From Oceanitalea sp047302425 (GTDB lineage: Bacteria > Actinomycetota > Actinomycetes > Actinomycetales > Actinomycetaceae): DNA of 64,000 nt. Below are positions 7,919 through 18,316 of this stretch, piece after piece (the stretch's first letter is position 1; each line of letters opens with the position of its first letter). The notes beneath the pieces were generated by a model, which did not search any database, had not been told where the DNA came from, and was given only the letters and a program-made list of their open reading frames with translations. The stretch covers positions 434,001 to 498,000 of the forward strand of contig NZ_CP154855.1 of assembly GCF_047302425.1 (NCBI RefSeq), written 5' to 3'. Both the position numbers and the translations under genes were made by a program.

Positions 7919-9310
7919 GTGCCGAGCTACCAGCAGTTCAAGCTCCCCGACGTCGGCGAGGGCCTCACCGAGGCCGACGTCGCCGAGTGGCGCGTCGCCG
8001 TCGGCGACACCGTCGCGGTCAACCAGGTGATCGTCGAGATCGAAACGGCCAAGTCCCTCGTCGAGCTGCCCGTCCCGTGGGCGGGCGTCGTCACCGAGCT
8101 CCTCGCCCGTGAGGGCGAGACGGTCGCCGTCGGCGCACCCATCGTCGTCGTCGACGTCGACCCCGGCGGCACGGCAGCCGACGACGGCGCCCCCGCCGCG
8201 TCGTCGTCGACGAGCGGTGACGTGCTCGTCGGCTCGGGGACGAAGGAGGGCGCGACCACCCGCCGGCGCCGCCGGTCCGCCCCCGCCACCGGCGCGGCCG
8301 CCGCCCAGGACGCCACCGCCGCCCCGGGTGTGCCCACCCCCGAGCCGGTCCCCGCTGCGCGCCCGGAGCCGGCGGCGCCGCCCGCCCCCCGCGCCGACGT
8401 CTCGCCGTCCGTCCTGGCCAAGCCGCCGGTGCGCAAGCTCGCCAAGGACCTCGGCGTCGACCTCGGCGCCGTCGCCGCGACCGGTCCCGGCGGGATCGTC
8501 ACCCGGGAGGACGTCCTCGCCCACAGCAAGCGCTCGGCGGCCGAGGAGCTGGCCACCTACCCGGGCGACGACAAGCCGTGGCTCGCCGACGGCACCGTCT
8601 CCGCCAACGGCCGCCAGACGCGCGTGCCGGTGCGCTCGGTGCGCCGCCGCACCGCGGAGGCGATGGTCAACTCCGCCTTCACCGCCCCGCACGTCACGGT
8701 CTTCCACACCCTCGACGTCACCCGCTCGATGAAGCTCGTCGCGCGCCTCAAGGAGGACCGCGCCTTCGCCGACGTGCGTGTCACCCCGCTGCTCCTCGCC
8801 GCCAAGGCGCTCCTCCTCGCGGTGCGTCGCCACCCGCAGATCAACGCGTCGTGGGACGACGAGGCCCAGGAGATCGTCTACAAGCACTACATCAACCTCG
8901 GCATCGCGGCCGCGACGCCGCGTGGCCTGGTCGTGCCCAACATCAAGGACGCGCACCGCCTGGACCTCCACGAGCTGGCGACGGCGATCGCCGAGCTCAC
9001 CGCGACGGCGCGCGCCGGGCGGTCCACGCCCCGCGACATGAGTGACGGCACCGTGACGATCACGAACGTCGGCGTCTTCGGCATCGACACCGGCACCCCA
9101 ATCCTCAACCCGGGGGAGTCGGCGATCCTCGCCATGGGCGCGATCCGCAAGCAGCCCTGGGTGCACAAGGGCAAGGTCAAGCCGCGCTGGGTCACCCAGC
9201 TCGCCCTGTCCTTCGACCACCGGCTAGTCGACGGCGAGCTCGGTGCCCGGGTGCTGGCGGACGTCGCACGCGTCCTGGAGAACCCGGACATGGGGCTCGT
9301 CTGGAGCTGA
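7919..9310 (+). CDS. Dihydrolipoamide acyltransferase (E2) of 2-oxoacid dehydrogenase complex
   Basis: A 463-residue E2 core protein. Residues 1-75 form one lipoyl domain with the lipoylated lysine in EIETAKSLVE (near 44). A Pro/Ala-rich linker follows, then a peripheral-subunit-binding domain (about 165-205, RKLAKDLGVDLGAVAATGPG), and an acyltransferase domain with the catalytic HRLVDG near 432. The start is GTG at 7919 behind AGGAGG, 8 bp after the E1 beta stop. No E3 dihydrolipoamide dehydrogenase follows, so E3 must be supplied from elsewhere. It ends 13 bp before the convergent phosphatase gene. Confidence 0.93.
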   Translation: MPSYQQFKLPDVGEGLTEADVAEWRVAVGDTVAVNQVIVEIETAKSLVELPVPWAGVVTELLAREGETVAVGAPIVVVDVDPGGTAADDGAPAASSSTSGDVLVGSGTKEGATTRRRRRSAPATGAAAAQDATAAPGVPTPEPVPAARPEPAAPPAPRADVSPSVLAKPPVRKLAKDLGVDLGAVAATGPGGIVTREDVLAHSKRSAAEELATYPGDDKPWLADGTVSANGRQTRVPVRSVRRRTAEAMVNSAFTAPHVTVFHTLDVTRSMKLVARLKEDRAFADVRVTPLLLAAKALLLAVRRHPQINASWDDEAQEIVYKHYINLGIAAATPRGLVVPNIKDAHRLDLHELATAIAELTATARAGRSTPRDMSDGTVTITNVGVFGIDTGTPILNPGESAILAMGAIRKQPWVHKGKVKPRWVTQLALSFDHRLVDGELGARVLADVARVLENPDMGLVWS

Positions 9311-9323
9311 CCCCGGTCCGGCC

Positions 9324-10505
9324 CTAGACCGGCAGGAGGTCCAGGCCGCCGCCGGGAGCCCACTCGAGCAGGAGCAGTGTCGCGTCGTCCTGGAGGACCC
9401 CGCGCTGGTGGGCGAGGACGTCGCGGACCACGAGGCGCAGCGTCTCGGGCGCGGGCGTGTCCCCGTGCTCCTCGAGGAGCGCCACGAGACGCTCGAGCCC
9501 GAAGAACGCCCCCGCCGCGTCGCGCGCCTCGGTGATGCCGTCGGTGTAGAAGACGATCCGGTCGCCGCGCTCGAGCTGGAGCCGGCCCGCCGTGGCCTCG
9601 CGCCCCCCGAGCCCGAAGAGCGGCCGCCCCGAGTGGTCGAGGGCCTCGCGGACCTTCCCGTCCCGCACGAGCAGGGGATGGGGGTGCCCCGCGTTGACGT
9701 AGTCGAGCGCGCCGGTGCCGGTGTCGATCCGGGCGAGCACCCCGGTGGCGTAGCCGGCCGCGTCCGTGTGCTCGAGGAGGACGCGGTCGATCTCCCGTGC
9801 GCAGTCGACGAGGTCCGCGCCCCGCCGCCGCTGGTTGCGGTAGGTGGCCAGCGCCACCGAGGTGAGCAGGCCGGAGCTGAGGTCGTGGCCGGTCCCGTCG
9901 AAGAGCGCGACGTCGGCGCAGCTGCCCTGGACGGCGTAGTCGAAGGCGTCGCCTGCCACCTGCTCGCTCGGCTCGAGCAGCCCGGCGACGACGAGGTCGT
10001 TGGTGGCGTAGGTGAGCGGCGGCAGCAGGTTCCACAGCAGCTCCGCCTCCACGGTGCGCCGCGCGCCGCCGCGAACCCTGGTGATGAGGTCCCCGTAGGG
10101 CGAGACGGCGGCCACGAGGTGCCCGATGAGCAAGGAGGCCCAGCGCAGCGACTGGAGGTGGGCCGAGGGCCACCGCTCAGGCCTCAGCGCGACGGCACGC
10201 AGCACGCCGAGCCGCTCCACGCCGTCGACGAGCGGCACCCAGGAGGTGTCGCCGTCGTGGACCGGACGCATGGTCCGGAAGGCCTCACCGGCGGGGGTGT
10301 CGAGGTCCAGCTCGTCCCCCTCGGACGCGAGGGGGACGAGCCGGAGCTGGTCGAAGGTGACGAGGTGCACGTCGAGCGTCCACCCCATCGTGAGCCCGGC
10401 CCGGGCGACGACGTCGACGAGCTCGTCCGGCGTCGCCCGGTGGGCGCCGTCCAGCAGCGCGGTCAGGAGGCCCAGTGCAGAACCCAGGTCGTCGTCGGTG
10501 CTCAC
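9324..10505 (-). CDS. PP2C/SpoIIE-family serine/threonine phosphatase
   Basis: A 393-residue protein with a variable GAF-like N-terminal half and a C-terminal SpoIIE/RsbU-type PP2C domain. The phosphatase half shows metal-binding acidic motifs: GDAFDYA (near residue 183), ALFDGTGHDLSSGLL (about 196-210), NAGHPHPLL and the final QDDATLLLL. Such enzymes usually dephosphorylate anti-anti-sigma factors in partner-switching stress pathways. No anti-sigma or STAS gene adjoins it, so the target is unknown. The start is GTG at 10505. The SpoIIE-type domain is clear; the sensory role of the N-terminus is inferred. Confidence 0.85.
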   Translation of the reverse strand: MSTDDDLGSALGLLTALLDGAHRATPDELVDVVARAGLTMGWTLDVHLVTFDQLRLVPLASEGDELDLDTPAGEAFRTMRPVHDGDTSWVPLVDGVERLGVLRAVALRPERWPSAHLQSLRWASLLIGHLVAAVSPYGDLITRVRGGARRTVEAELLWNLLPPLTYATNDLVVAGLLEPSEQVAGDAFDYAVQGSCADVALFDGTGHDLSSGLLTSVALATYRNQRRRGADLVDCAREIDRVLLEHTDAAGYATGVLARIDTGTGALDYVNAGHPHPLLVRDGKVREALDHSGRPLFGLGGREATAGRLQLERGDRIVFYTDGITEARDAAGAFFGLERLVALLEEHGDTPAPETLRLVVRDVLAHQRGVLQDDATLLLLEWAPGGGLDLLPV

Positions 10506-10528
10506 GGCACCGACCCTAGTCGGAGTGC

Positions 10529-12577
10529 TCAGCCCAGGGTGCGCGGGAGCTCGCCCGGCTCCTCGCCGAGGACGTGCTCGGCGAGGAAGGCGAGGTTGAC
10601 CTCGTACCAGACCTTGGCGTTCTGCGGCGTGAGGATCCAGTGGTTCTCGTCGGGGAAGTAGAGGAAGCGGTGCGGGCTCCTGCCCTCGGCGTCCGCCGGA
10701 ATCCCGGACCTCGAGAGCAGCTCGTACCAGAGCCGCAGGCCCTCACCGATCGGCACCCGGTAGTCCTTGTCGCCGTGGATGACGAGCACCGGGGTGCGGA
10801 TGTTGCCCACGTGCAGGTGCGGGGAGTTGGCCAGTGCCATCTCCGGCGACATCTCCCGGCCCCAGTACCAGGCCGCGTCCGTCGTCGGACCGAAGGCGTC
10901 CAGCGCCCACAGGCTCGCGTGGGTGACGACCGCGCGGAAGCGGTCGGTGTGCCCGGCCACCCAGTTGGCCATGTACCCGCCGAAGGAGCCGCCCATCGCG
11001 GCCGTGCGGGAGGCGTCGATGTCCGGCCGCTGCTCGACGGCGTCGGTGACCTCCATGAGGTCGGTGAAGGGCGCCCCGCCCCACGCCCCCCAGCCGCGCT
11101 GGACGAAGTCCTGCCCGTAGCCGGTGGACAGGGCGGGGTCCGGGAGCAGCACCGCGTAGCCGCGGGCGACCATGAGCCACGGGTTCCACCGCCACGACCA
11201 CGAGTTCCACGAGCCCAGCGGCCCGCCGTGGATCCACAGGAGCAGCGGTGCGGGCGCCTCGGCGCTCGCGCCCTCGGGCAGCGCGAGCCACGCCCGCACC
11301 CGGGAGCCGTCGGCAGCGGTGGTCTCCACCTCGGTGAGGGTGCCGGGCAGGGCGGGCCGCTCGGCCGGGCCGGGCAGCGCCGTCACCTCCGCCTCGCCGG
11401 TGAGGTCGCCGAGGTCGATGCGGACGACCTCGGCCGGGTACTCGTAGGACGCGCGCAGCGCGTAGGCGGCCGACCCGTCCGGGGCGACGACGACGTCGGT
11501 CAGCGCACCCTCGTCGGTGAGCCGGGTGACCGCGCCGGTGTCGACGGCGACGTGGAAGAGGCGCGAGCGGCCGTCGTCGTCGGCGACGACGAGCAGGCCC
11601 GAGGAGTCGGGCAGCCAGCACAGCTGCGCGGGCCAGCGGTCCCACTCGCGGGTGAGCGCCCGGGACTCGCCCCCGGTGGCGTCGACGACCTCGACCCACA
11701 TCCGCGGGGCCCGCTCGGCCGTGCTGATCTCCTCGCGCACGTAGGCGACGAGCCGCCCGTCGGGGCTGACCCGAGGTCCGCCGACCTCCGCCTCGGGGTC
11801 GTCGACGAGCACGGTACGGGTGCCGTCGGCGAGGTCCACCCGGGCCAGCCGGGTGCGCACGGCGCCCCGCTCCTGGGGCACGTTCCACGTCGTCACGAGG
11901 AAGCTGCCGTCGGCGGCGAGGTCCGTGTCGGTCTCGGTCAGTGCGGCACCGGCATCGCGGGTGAGCTCGCGCAGCGCGTGGCTGCCGCGGGCGGCGCCGT
12001 CCTCCGGGCGCTGCCCGTCCGTGGGCTCAGCGGCGTAGAGACGCGGCTGGTCCGGGCCCAGGTCGTGGTCCCAGTACCGCACCGGGTAAGCGCTGTGGAG
12101 GATGGCGCTGACCTTGCGCTCCTTGCGCTCCTTGCGCAGCCGGTGGTCCTCGTCGACGTCCCCGGCCGAGGGCAGGGAAGCGGCCATGACGACGACGACG
12201 GCGGCCCGCGCCGCCGCGCTCACGCCCCCGACCCCGCCCGGGTGAGCCGCCAGCAGGCTCGCCTCGCCGCCGGTGGCCGGCAGGGACCAGACGGCGGGCG
12301 TCGCGTCGTCGTCGGTGCCGCGCTTGGCGACGAAGAGGAGGTCACCGTCGGCGGTGAAGGTCGGCTGGGACTCACCGCTCGGGCCGTGCGTGAGGCGCCG
12401 GGCGGGGCGCTGCCCGCTCGGGTCCACCTCCCACAGGGCCGGCTGGTACTTCGTGCGGTCCTCGTTCAGCGTGCTCACGGTGGTGACGAGCCGCTGCCCG
12501 TCGGGCGAGAGGGCGAGGCCGCCGAGGCGCGGCAGGGCGATGTAGTCGTCGAGGTCGTGGAAGGGAGTGTCGCTCAC
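10529..12577 (-). CDS. S9 family prolyl-oligopeptidase-like peptidase
   Basis: A 682-residue cytosolic serine peptidase. The first about 400 residues carry WD40-like beta-propeller repeats (SPDGQRLVTTVST, SPDGRLVAYVREE, APDGSAAYALRAS). The catalytic alpha/beta-hydrolase domain follows with Ser in GGSFGGYMANW (about 525), Asp in HGDKDYRVP (about 602) and His in DENHWI (about 644). The family cleaves short peptides, as in acylaminoacyl peptidase or dipeptidyl peptidase. No signal peptide is seen. The start is GTG at 12577, preceding SDTPFHDLDDY. The complete triad makes an active enzyme likely. Confidence 0.92.
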   Translation of the reverse strand: MSDTPFHDLDDYIALPRLGGLALSPDGQRLVTTVSTLNEDRTKYQPALWEVDPSGQRPARRLTHGPSGESQPTFTADGDLLFVAKRGTDDDATPAVWSLPATGGEASLLAAHPGGVGGVSAAARAAVVVVMAASLPSAGDVDEDHRLRKERKERKVSAILHSAYPVRYWDHDLGPDQPRLYAAEPTDGQRPEDGAARGSHALRELTRDAGAALTETDTDLAADGSFLVTTWNVPQERGAVRTRLARVDLADGTRTVLVDDPEAEVGGPRVSPDGRLVAYVREEISTAERAPRMWVEVVDATGGESRALTREWDRWPAQLCWLPDSSGLLVVADDDGRSRLFHVAVDTGAVTRLTDEGALTDVVVAPDGSAAYALRASYEYPAEVVRIDLGDLTGEAEVTALPGPAERPALPGTLTEVETTAADGSRVRAWLALPEGASAEAPAPLLLWIHGGPLGSWNSWSWRWNPWLMVARGYAVLLPDPALSTGYGQDFVQRGWGAWGGAPFTDLMEVTDAVEQRPDIDASRTAAMGGSFGGYMANWVAGHTDRFRAVVTHASLWALDAFGPTTDAAWYWGREMSPEMALANSPHLHVGNIRTPVLVIHGDKDYRVPIGEGLRLWYELLSRSGIPADAEGRSPHRFLYFPDENHWILTPQNAKVWYEVNLAFLAEHVLGEEPGELPRTLG

Positions 12578-12623
12578 GGACCTGTCCTATCACGTGACCC
12601 GGACCACTCGGCCCAACCCGCAT

Positions 12624-12692
12624 CGAGTACGCACATGCGGTCACGGGCAACCGCTTGCCTCGCGCCCCGCGGTGGCCGGATGTGCGTACTCG
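12624..12692. repeat. Long intergenic palindrome with perfect 13-bp arms
   Basis: The arms CGAGTACGCACAT (12624-12636) and ATGTGCGTACTCG (12680-12692) are perfectly complementary. The 43-nt interior contains further imperfect pairing (GGTCAC with GTGGCC, then GGGC with GCCC), so the whole could fold as one long interrupted hairpin. It lies in the 148-bp gap between idnD and the S9 peptidase, both minus strand. It could be a terminator for the idn operon, but no T-run follows and the layout resembles a REP-type palindromic element. Confidence 0.7.
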
Positions 12693-12725
12693 GCGTGGGG
12701 GCGGGGAGGGTGGGGAGGGTGAGGG

Positions 12726-13739
12726 TCAGTCCTGCCAGAGGGTCACGAGGACCTTGCCGGAGGCCGCGGAGTCGCGGGCGACGGCGAAGGCCTCGACCGC
12801 CTGGTCGGCGGGCAGCTCGTGGGTGACGACCTGCTCGATGCCGGGCTGCGCGTCGAGCAGCGCGACCGCGGCGTCGATCTCGTCCTTGAAGCGGAAGGAG
12901 CCGTGGACGGTGACCTCCTTGGAGATCACCGGGGCGAGGTTGAGGCCCTTCGGCTCGTCGGGGACCATCCCGAGCTGCACGTGCACCCCGGCCCGTCGGA
13001 CGGCGCGGAAGGCGGCGTTGATCGAGGCGGGCACGCCGGAGCACTCGAGGACGACGTCGTAGGCCTCGGCCGGGAGCTCCTCGCGGCTCACGTCGACGGT
13101 GGCGTGCACGCCGAGGGCGCGAGCCCGCTCGAGGGGCCCGGGCAGCACGTCCGTCGCGGTGACCTCGGCCGCCCCCGCGGCGAGGGCCGCGGCGGCGGTG
13201 AGCAGCCCGATCGGGCCGGCGCCGGTGACGAGGACGCGGCGGCCCTCGACCCCGCCGGCCAGCCCGAGGCCGTGCATGCCGACGGCGAGCGGCTCGGCGA
13301 GGGCGGCGCGGCGCAGGGGCAGCGAGGCGGGCAGCACCCGCACCATCGCGCGGTCGACGAGGAGGTACTCGCTCATCCCGCCCTGCGTGTGTGGCCAGGT
13401 CGAGGCGCTGCCGAGGTAGGCGCCGCCCGGCCACAGGTGGGGCCGGTCCTCCACCCCGGGCCGCACCTGCCCGAAGGTCGCGGGGTGGACGGTCACCGGC
13501 GTGCCCGGGGCGAGCTCGCCGGAGGGGTCGAGGTCGACCGTCCCGGAGACCTCGTGCCCCGGGACGAGCGGCTCGCGGACGACGAAGGCCCCGTTCGCGC
13601 CGTCGTAGTAGTAGTGGAGGTCCGAGCCGCAGATGCCGGCGTAGGCCATCCGCAGCCGCACCTGCCCGGGCACCGGCTCGGGGGTGGGCACCTCGACGAG
13701 CTCGAGGTCCTCCTTGCCGTTGATGACGATGGCGCGCAC
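12726..13739 (-). CDS. L-idonate 5-dehydrogenase, zinc-type alcohol dehydrogenase family
   Basis: A 337-residue medium-chain dehydrogenase expected to oxidise L-idonate to 5-keto-D-gluconate with NAD(P). The catalytic-zinc region shows GICGSDLHYYYDG and GHEVSG, and the Rossmann motif is VTGAGPIGLLTAA. The structural-zinc lobe, which in many relatives holds four cysteines, has none here (VHPATFGQ to PHLWPGGAYLGSAS). The start is GTG at 13739; an upstream ATG extension would run into the neighbouring SDR gene. It is the last gene of the gntP-idnO-idnD operon with an 11-bp gap, which supports the idonate assignment over other polyol substrates. Confidence 0.83.
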   Translation of the reverse strand: MRAIVINGKEDLELVEVPTPEPVPGQVRLRMAYAGICGSDLHYYYDGANGAFVVREPLVPGHEVSGTVDLDPSGELAPGTPVTVHPATFGQVRPGVEDRPHLWPGGAYLGSASTWPHTQGGMSEYLLVDRAMVRVLPASLPLRRAALAEPLAVGMHGLGLAGGVEGRRVLVTGAGPIGLLTAAAALAAGAAEVTATDVLPGPLERARALGVHATVDVSREELPAEAYDVVLECSGVPASINAAFRAVRRAGVHVQLGMVPDEPKGLNLAPVISKEVTVHGSFRFKDEIDAAVALLDAQPGIEQVVTHELPADQAVEAFAVARDSAASGKVLVTLWQD

Positions 13740-13750
13740 GGGGCTCCCTC

Positions 13751-14518
13751 CTAGACGACGGCGGTCATGCCGCCGTCGACGAACACGTTCTGGCCCGACA
13801 CGAAGCTCGAGGCGTCCGAGCACAGGTAGACGAGCGTCCCCACGAGCTCTTCGACCCGGCCCCAGCGGCGGGCGGGGGTCCGCTCGACCACCCAGCGGGT
13901 GAAGTCCTCGTCCTCGACGAGCGCCCGGTTCATCTCGGTGGCGAAGTAGCCCGGCGAGATGGCGTTGACCTGGATGTTGAAGCGGGCGAGGTCGGCCGCC
14001 ATGCCCTTGGTCAGCATGACGAGCCCGCCCTTGGTCGCCGAGTACGGCGCGATGGTCTGGCGGGCGAGCTGGGACTGGACCGAGCCGATGTTGACGACCT
14101 TGCCCGAGCCGCGCTCGGCCATCCCCCGGGTGATCTGCTGGGAGACGTAGAAGGCGCTGCTGAGGTTCGCCGCGACGACGTCGTCCCAGTCGCCCGGGTC
14201 GAAGTCGTTGAACGGCGCGCGGCGCTGGATGCCGGCGTTGTTGACGAGGATGTCCGGCACGCCGTGCTCGGCCACGAGCGCGCCGACCCCCTCCCGCACG
14301 GCCGCGGCGTCAGTGACGTCGAAGCTGACGGCGGGCACCTCGCTGCCGTCGCCGGCCGCCGCGACCTGCTCGCGCGCGCGGGCCAACGCCTCCCGGTCGC
14401 GCCCGTGCAGGACGACGCGGGCGCCGTGCTGGGCCAGGCCGGTGGCGAGGGCCAGGCCCAGCCCGCGGGAGGAGCCGGTGACGAGGGCGAGGCGCCCGGT
14501 GAGGTCGAAGAGCGTCAT
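13751..14518 (-). CDS. SDR-family gluconate 5-dehydrogenase
   Basis: A 255-residue short-chain dehydrogenase expected to interconvert 5-keto-D-gluconate and D-gluconate. The cofactor motif is TGSSRGLGLALA (about 13-24), followed by NNAGI, the catalytic Ser in NIGSVQSQ, and Y-x3-K in YSATKGG near residue 158. The C-terminal segment DASSFVSGQNVFVDGGMTAVV is typical of IdnO/Gno. It lies between the GntP transporter and the idonate dehydrogenase with gaps of 9 and 11 bp, so it belongs to one operon. No gluconate kinase is present in this cluster. Confidence 0.87.
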   Translation of the reverse strand: MTLFDLTGRLALVTGSSRGLGLALATGLAQHGARVVLHGRDREALARAREQVAAAGDGSEVPAVSFDVTDAAAVREGVGALVAEHGVPDILVNNAGIQRRAPFNDFDPGDWDDVVAANLSSAFYVSQQITRGMAERGSGKVVNIGSVQSQLARQTIAPYSATKGGLVMLTKGMAADLARFNIQVNAISPGYFATEMNRALVEDEDFTRWVVERTPARRWGRVEELVGTLVYLCSDASSFVSGQNVFVDGGMTAVV

Positions 14519-14527
14519 GCCTCGACC

Positions 14528-15907
<1,380 letters not shown>

Positions 15908-16069
15908 AGGGAGCCCCCTCGGGTGGTTCGTGGCGCCGGCGGGCACGCCGGGTCAGCGCCGTCGGCGCTGCCTCCGCACCCTAGCGGTGACGGGCGCCCG
16001 CCCCCAGCCCGGCACGCGACTCGCGGCCGTGGCCGCTCCCACACGCGCGTGTGCCGCTAGCGTGGGGAC

Positions 16070-16876
16070 GTGACGGTCGACGACGGCGCACCCGAGGAGC
16101 TCCTCGCCGGGCCGACAGGCTCGGTCGAGGTCGAGCTGGCCCGCGCCCTGTCCGCCGCGCAGCGGCAGATCCACTGGCTGCGCGAGGAGCGCGACCGCCT
16201 GCGCGCCGAGCTCGGTGCCCAGCCCCGCGACGAGGGCGAGCCGGCGGGCCTGCTCGCGGACGTCGTCGAGCAGGCCGTCCCCGAGGCCGCGCGGCGCCTG
16301 GCGCTGCGCGAGGCCGCCGGCAGCGACACCTGGGACCGCCTGACCGAGGGGGTCCGCGAGGTGTACCTCACCCGGGCGCGGGCCGCCGTCGAGGCGGTCG
16401 TCCCGGTCTTCGACGCCGCGGTGGCGGCGATCCCGGGCGTCGGGGAGGTGCGCCGCGCGCAGCTGCGCCTGGGCCTGCCGCCGGAGGGCGACCTCGCCGG
16501 GCTCCTCGACCACGTCCGCGCGGAGAGCCGCGCGCGGGCGCTGCAGGAGGTCGCGGCCGACCTGCGCTCGCGCCTGGAGGACTACGAGCACGTGCGGCGG
16601 GCCGTGCAGGCGGTCGAGCTCGTGCTCGTCGAGGGCGAGCACATGGCCGCCCAGCACCACTCGCCCGTCGCCGTCGAGGTGGCGGAGTGGTTCGCCCGTC
16701 GCCTGCAGCAGGCGCTCGCCGGCGCCGACGTCACCCTCGGTGACGCGCTCGAGGCGGAGCGCGAGCAGGTCCTCCTCGCCGTCGCCGCCGAGCTCGGCCT
16801 GGAGGGGATGGACGCGCTCGCCTGGTACAGCGACATGAGCACCCGCCTGGACGCCGCGGACGAGGCGGAGGAGTAG
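16070..16876 (+). CDS. Uncharacterised coiled-coil protein
   Basis: A 268-residue cytosolic protein rich in Ala, Glu and Arg. Residues about 20-55 form a likely coiled coil (LARALSAAQRQIHWLREERD), and much of the rest is predicted helical. There is no catalytic motif, signal peptide or membrane segment. The start is GTG at 16070, just after a GC-rich divergent promoter gap. It is followed by the HAD phosphatase on the same strand with a 42-bp gap. I do not recognise the family; the reading frame and codon bias support a real gene. Confidence 0.7.
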   Translation: MTVDDGAPEELLAGPTGSVEVELARALSAAQRQIHWLREERDRLRAELGAQPRDEGEPAGLLADVVEQAVPEAARRLALREAAGSDTWDRLTEGVREVYLTRARAAVEAVVPVFDAAVAAIPGVGEVRRAQLRLGLPPEGDLAGLLDHVRAESRARALQEVAADLRSRLEDYEHVRRAVQAVELVLVEGEHMAAQHHSPVAVEVAEWFARRLQQALAGADVTLGDALEAEREQVLLAVAAELGLEGMDALAWYSDMSTRLDAADEAEE

Positions 16877-16918
16877 CCGCGGATGCGGCCGGTGCCCGCC
16901 TGGGGTACCAACGGGCAC

Positions 16919-17599
16919 ATGCCTACTGACACGCCCGGCGCCGTCCTGCTCGACATCGACGGGACCCTGGCCGACTCCAACTACGTCCACACCTTCACCT
17001 GGGCGCGCGCCTTCCGCGAGGTCGGCCACCCGGTGGACGCGTGGCGCATCCACCGGTGCATCGGCATGGGCGGGGAGCTGCTCCTCGCCGAGCTGCTCGG
17101 TGACCGCGTCGACGAGCTGGGGGAGGCCGCCAAGGAGAAGCACACCGAGTACTACGCGCAGGCCGCGGCCGAGGTGCACCGCTTCGAGGGCGTCGTCGAG
17201 CTCGTCGCCGCGCTCAAGGAGCGCGGGGCCAAGGTCGTGCTCGCCACCTCCGCCGCCCCCGCGGAGCTGGAGATCCTCGAGCGCGTCCTCGAGGTCTTCG
17301 ACGACGTCGACGCCGTCACCTCCGCCCAGGACGTCGAGGAGGCCAAGCCCGACCCCGACCTCGTGCAGAAGGCGCTCGACGCCGTCGACGTCCCGCCCGA
17401 GCGTGCCGTCTTCGTCGGGGACACGGTGTGGGACGTCGAGGCCGCCGCCCGAGCCGGGGTCCCCTGCGTCGGGGTGCTCACCGGCGGGATCGGCGAGGGC
17501 GAGCTGCGCGACGCCGGCGCCGTCGCGGTCTACCGCTCGGTCGCCGCGATCGTCGAGGACCTCGACTCCAGCCCGCTGAGCCACGCCTGGAACGGCTGA
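16919..17599 (+). CDS. HAD-superfamily phosphatase
   Basis: A 226-residue hydrolase of the haloacid dehalogenase superfamily, subclass I with a helical cap. Motif I is LLDIDGTLADSN (nucleophile Asp near residue 12), motif II is LATSAAPAE, motif III is the Lys in AKPDPD, and motif IV is FVGDTVWDVEAA. All four catalytic motifs are present, so an active phosphatase or phosphoglucomutase-like enzyme is likely; the substrate cannot be deduced. The ATG at 16919 places motif I close to the N-terminus as in relatives; the ATG at 16883 would add 12 residues. Confidence 0.88.
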   Translation: MPTDTPGAVLLDIDGTLADSNYVHTFTWARAFREVGHPVDAWRIHRCIGMGGELLLAELLGDRVDELGEAAKEKHTEYYAQAAAEVHRFEGVVELVAALKERGAKVVLATSAAPAELEILERVLEVFDDVDAVTSAQDVEEAKPDPDLVQKALDAVDVPPERAVFVGDTVWDVEAAARAGVPCVGVLTGGIGEGELRDAGAVAVYRSVAAIVEDLDSSPLSHAWNG

Positions 17600-17612
17600 G
17601 CCGGGCCCGACG

Positions 17613-18242
17613 TCAGCCGCCCGCCGCCTCGTTCGCCGCCCGCAGGTCCGCGACGAGCTCGGCGAAGGCCTCGTCCCAGCCGCCGCGCCCGCGCAGGCGC
17701 AGCAGGGCTGAGGGGTGGGTCGTCACGAGCACCGGCCGGTCCTCGCCGTCGATAACCTCGCCGCGGACGTCCCCGACCCGCACCTCGCGCCCCAGGACCG
17801 CGCGGGCCGCCGTGGCACCCAGGCAGACGAGGACGGCGGGGCGCACCGCGGCCCGCTCGGCCGCCAGCCACGGGTGGCACGCCTCGACGTGGGCGACGCC
17901 CGGCTTCTTGTGGATCCGGCGCTTGCCACGGTCCTCGAAACGGAAGTGCTTGACGGCGTTGGTGAGGTAGACGTCCTCCCGGGCGATACCGGCCGCCTCG
18001 AGGGCGTCGGCGAGCACCCGCCCGGCCGGCCCGACGAAGGGCTCGCCCTCCCGGTCCTCCCGGTCGCCCGGCTGCTCCCCGACGAGCATGAGCCGGGCTC
18101 CCGCCTGCCCGGCCGAGAACACCACCTGGGTGGCGCCGGCCCACAGCTCACAGCCCCGGCAGCCGGGCGCCGCGGCGCGCAGGGCCGCGACGTCCCCCTC
18201 CTCGGGCACCCACTCCTGGGCGCCCGGCCGGTCGGTGGTCAT
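17613..18242 (-). CDS. UdgX-type uracil-DNA glycosylase
   Basis: A 209-residue uracil-DNA glycosylase related to family 4. It has motif A GEQPGDREDREGEPFVGPAG (from residue 55), a late TTHPSALLR motif, and cysteines at about 28, 31, 122 and 140 that can hold a 4Fe-4S cluster. The loop KRRIH at 107-111 is the defining feature of UdgX, whose histidine forms a covalent bond with the abasic site after uracil removal. It acts in DNA repair, probably shielding uracil-derived sites. It is monocistronic and divergent from the LmeA-like gene across a 166-bp gap holding a large palindrome. The assignment is strong because of the KRRIH loop. Confidence 0.93.
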   Translation of the reverse strand: MTTDRPGAQEWVPEEGDVAALRAAAPGCRGCELWAGATQVVFSAGQAGARLMLVGEQPGDREDREGEPFVGPAGRVLADALEAAGIAREDVYLTNAVKHFRFEDRGKRRIHKKPGVAHVEACHPWLAAERAAVRPAVLVCLGATAARAVLGREVRVGDVRGEVIDGEDRPVLVTTHPSALLRLRGRGGWDEAFAELVADLRAANEAAGG

Positions 18243-18316
18243 GGCCCCACGGTAGGGACCCGCCCTGCCGCCCGCGCGCCGTGCCGGGACCGGACCACGG
18301 GAGGCGCTCTCCCCGG

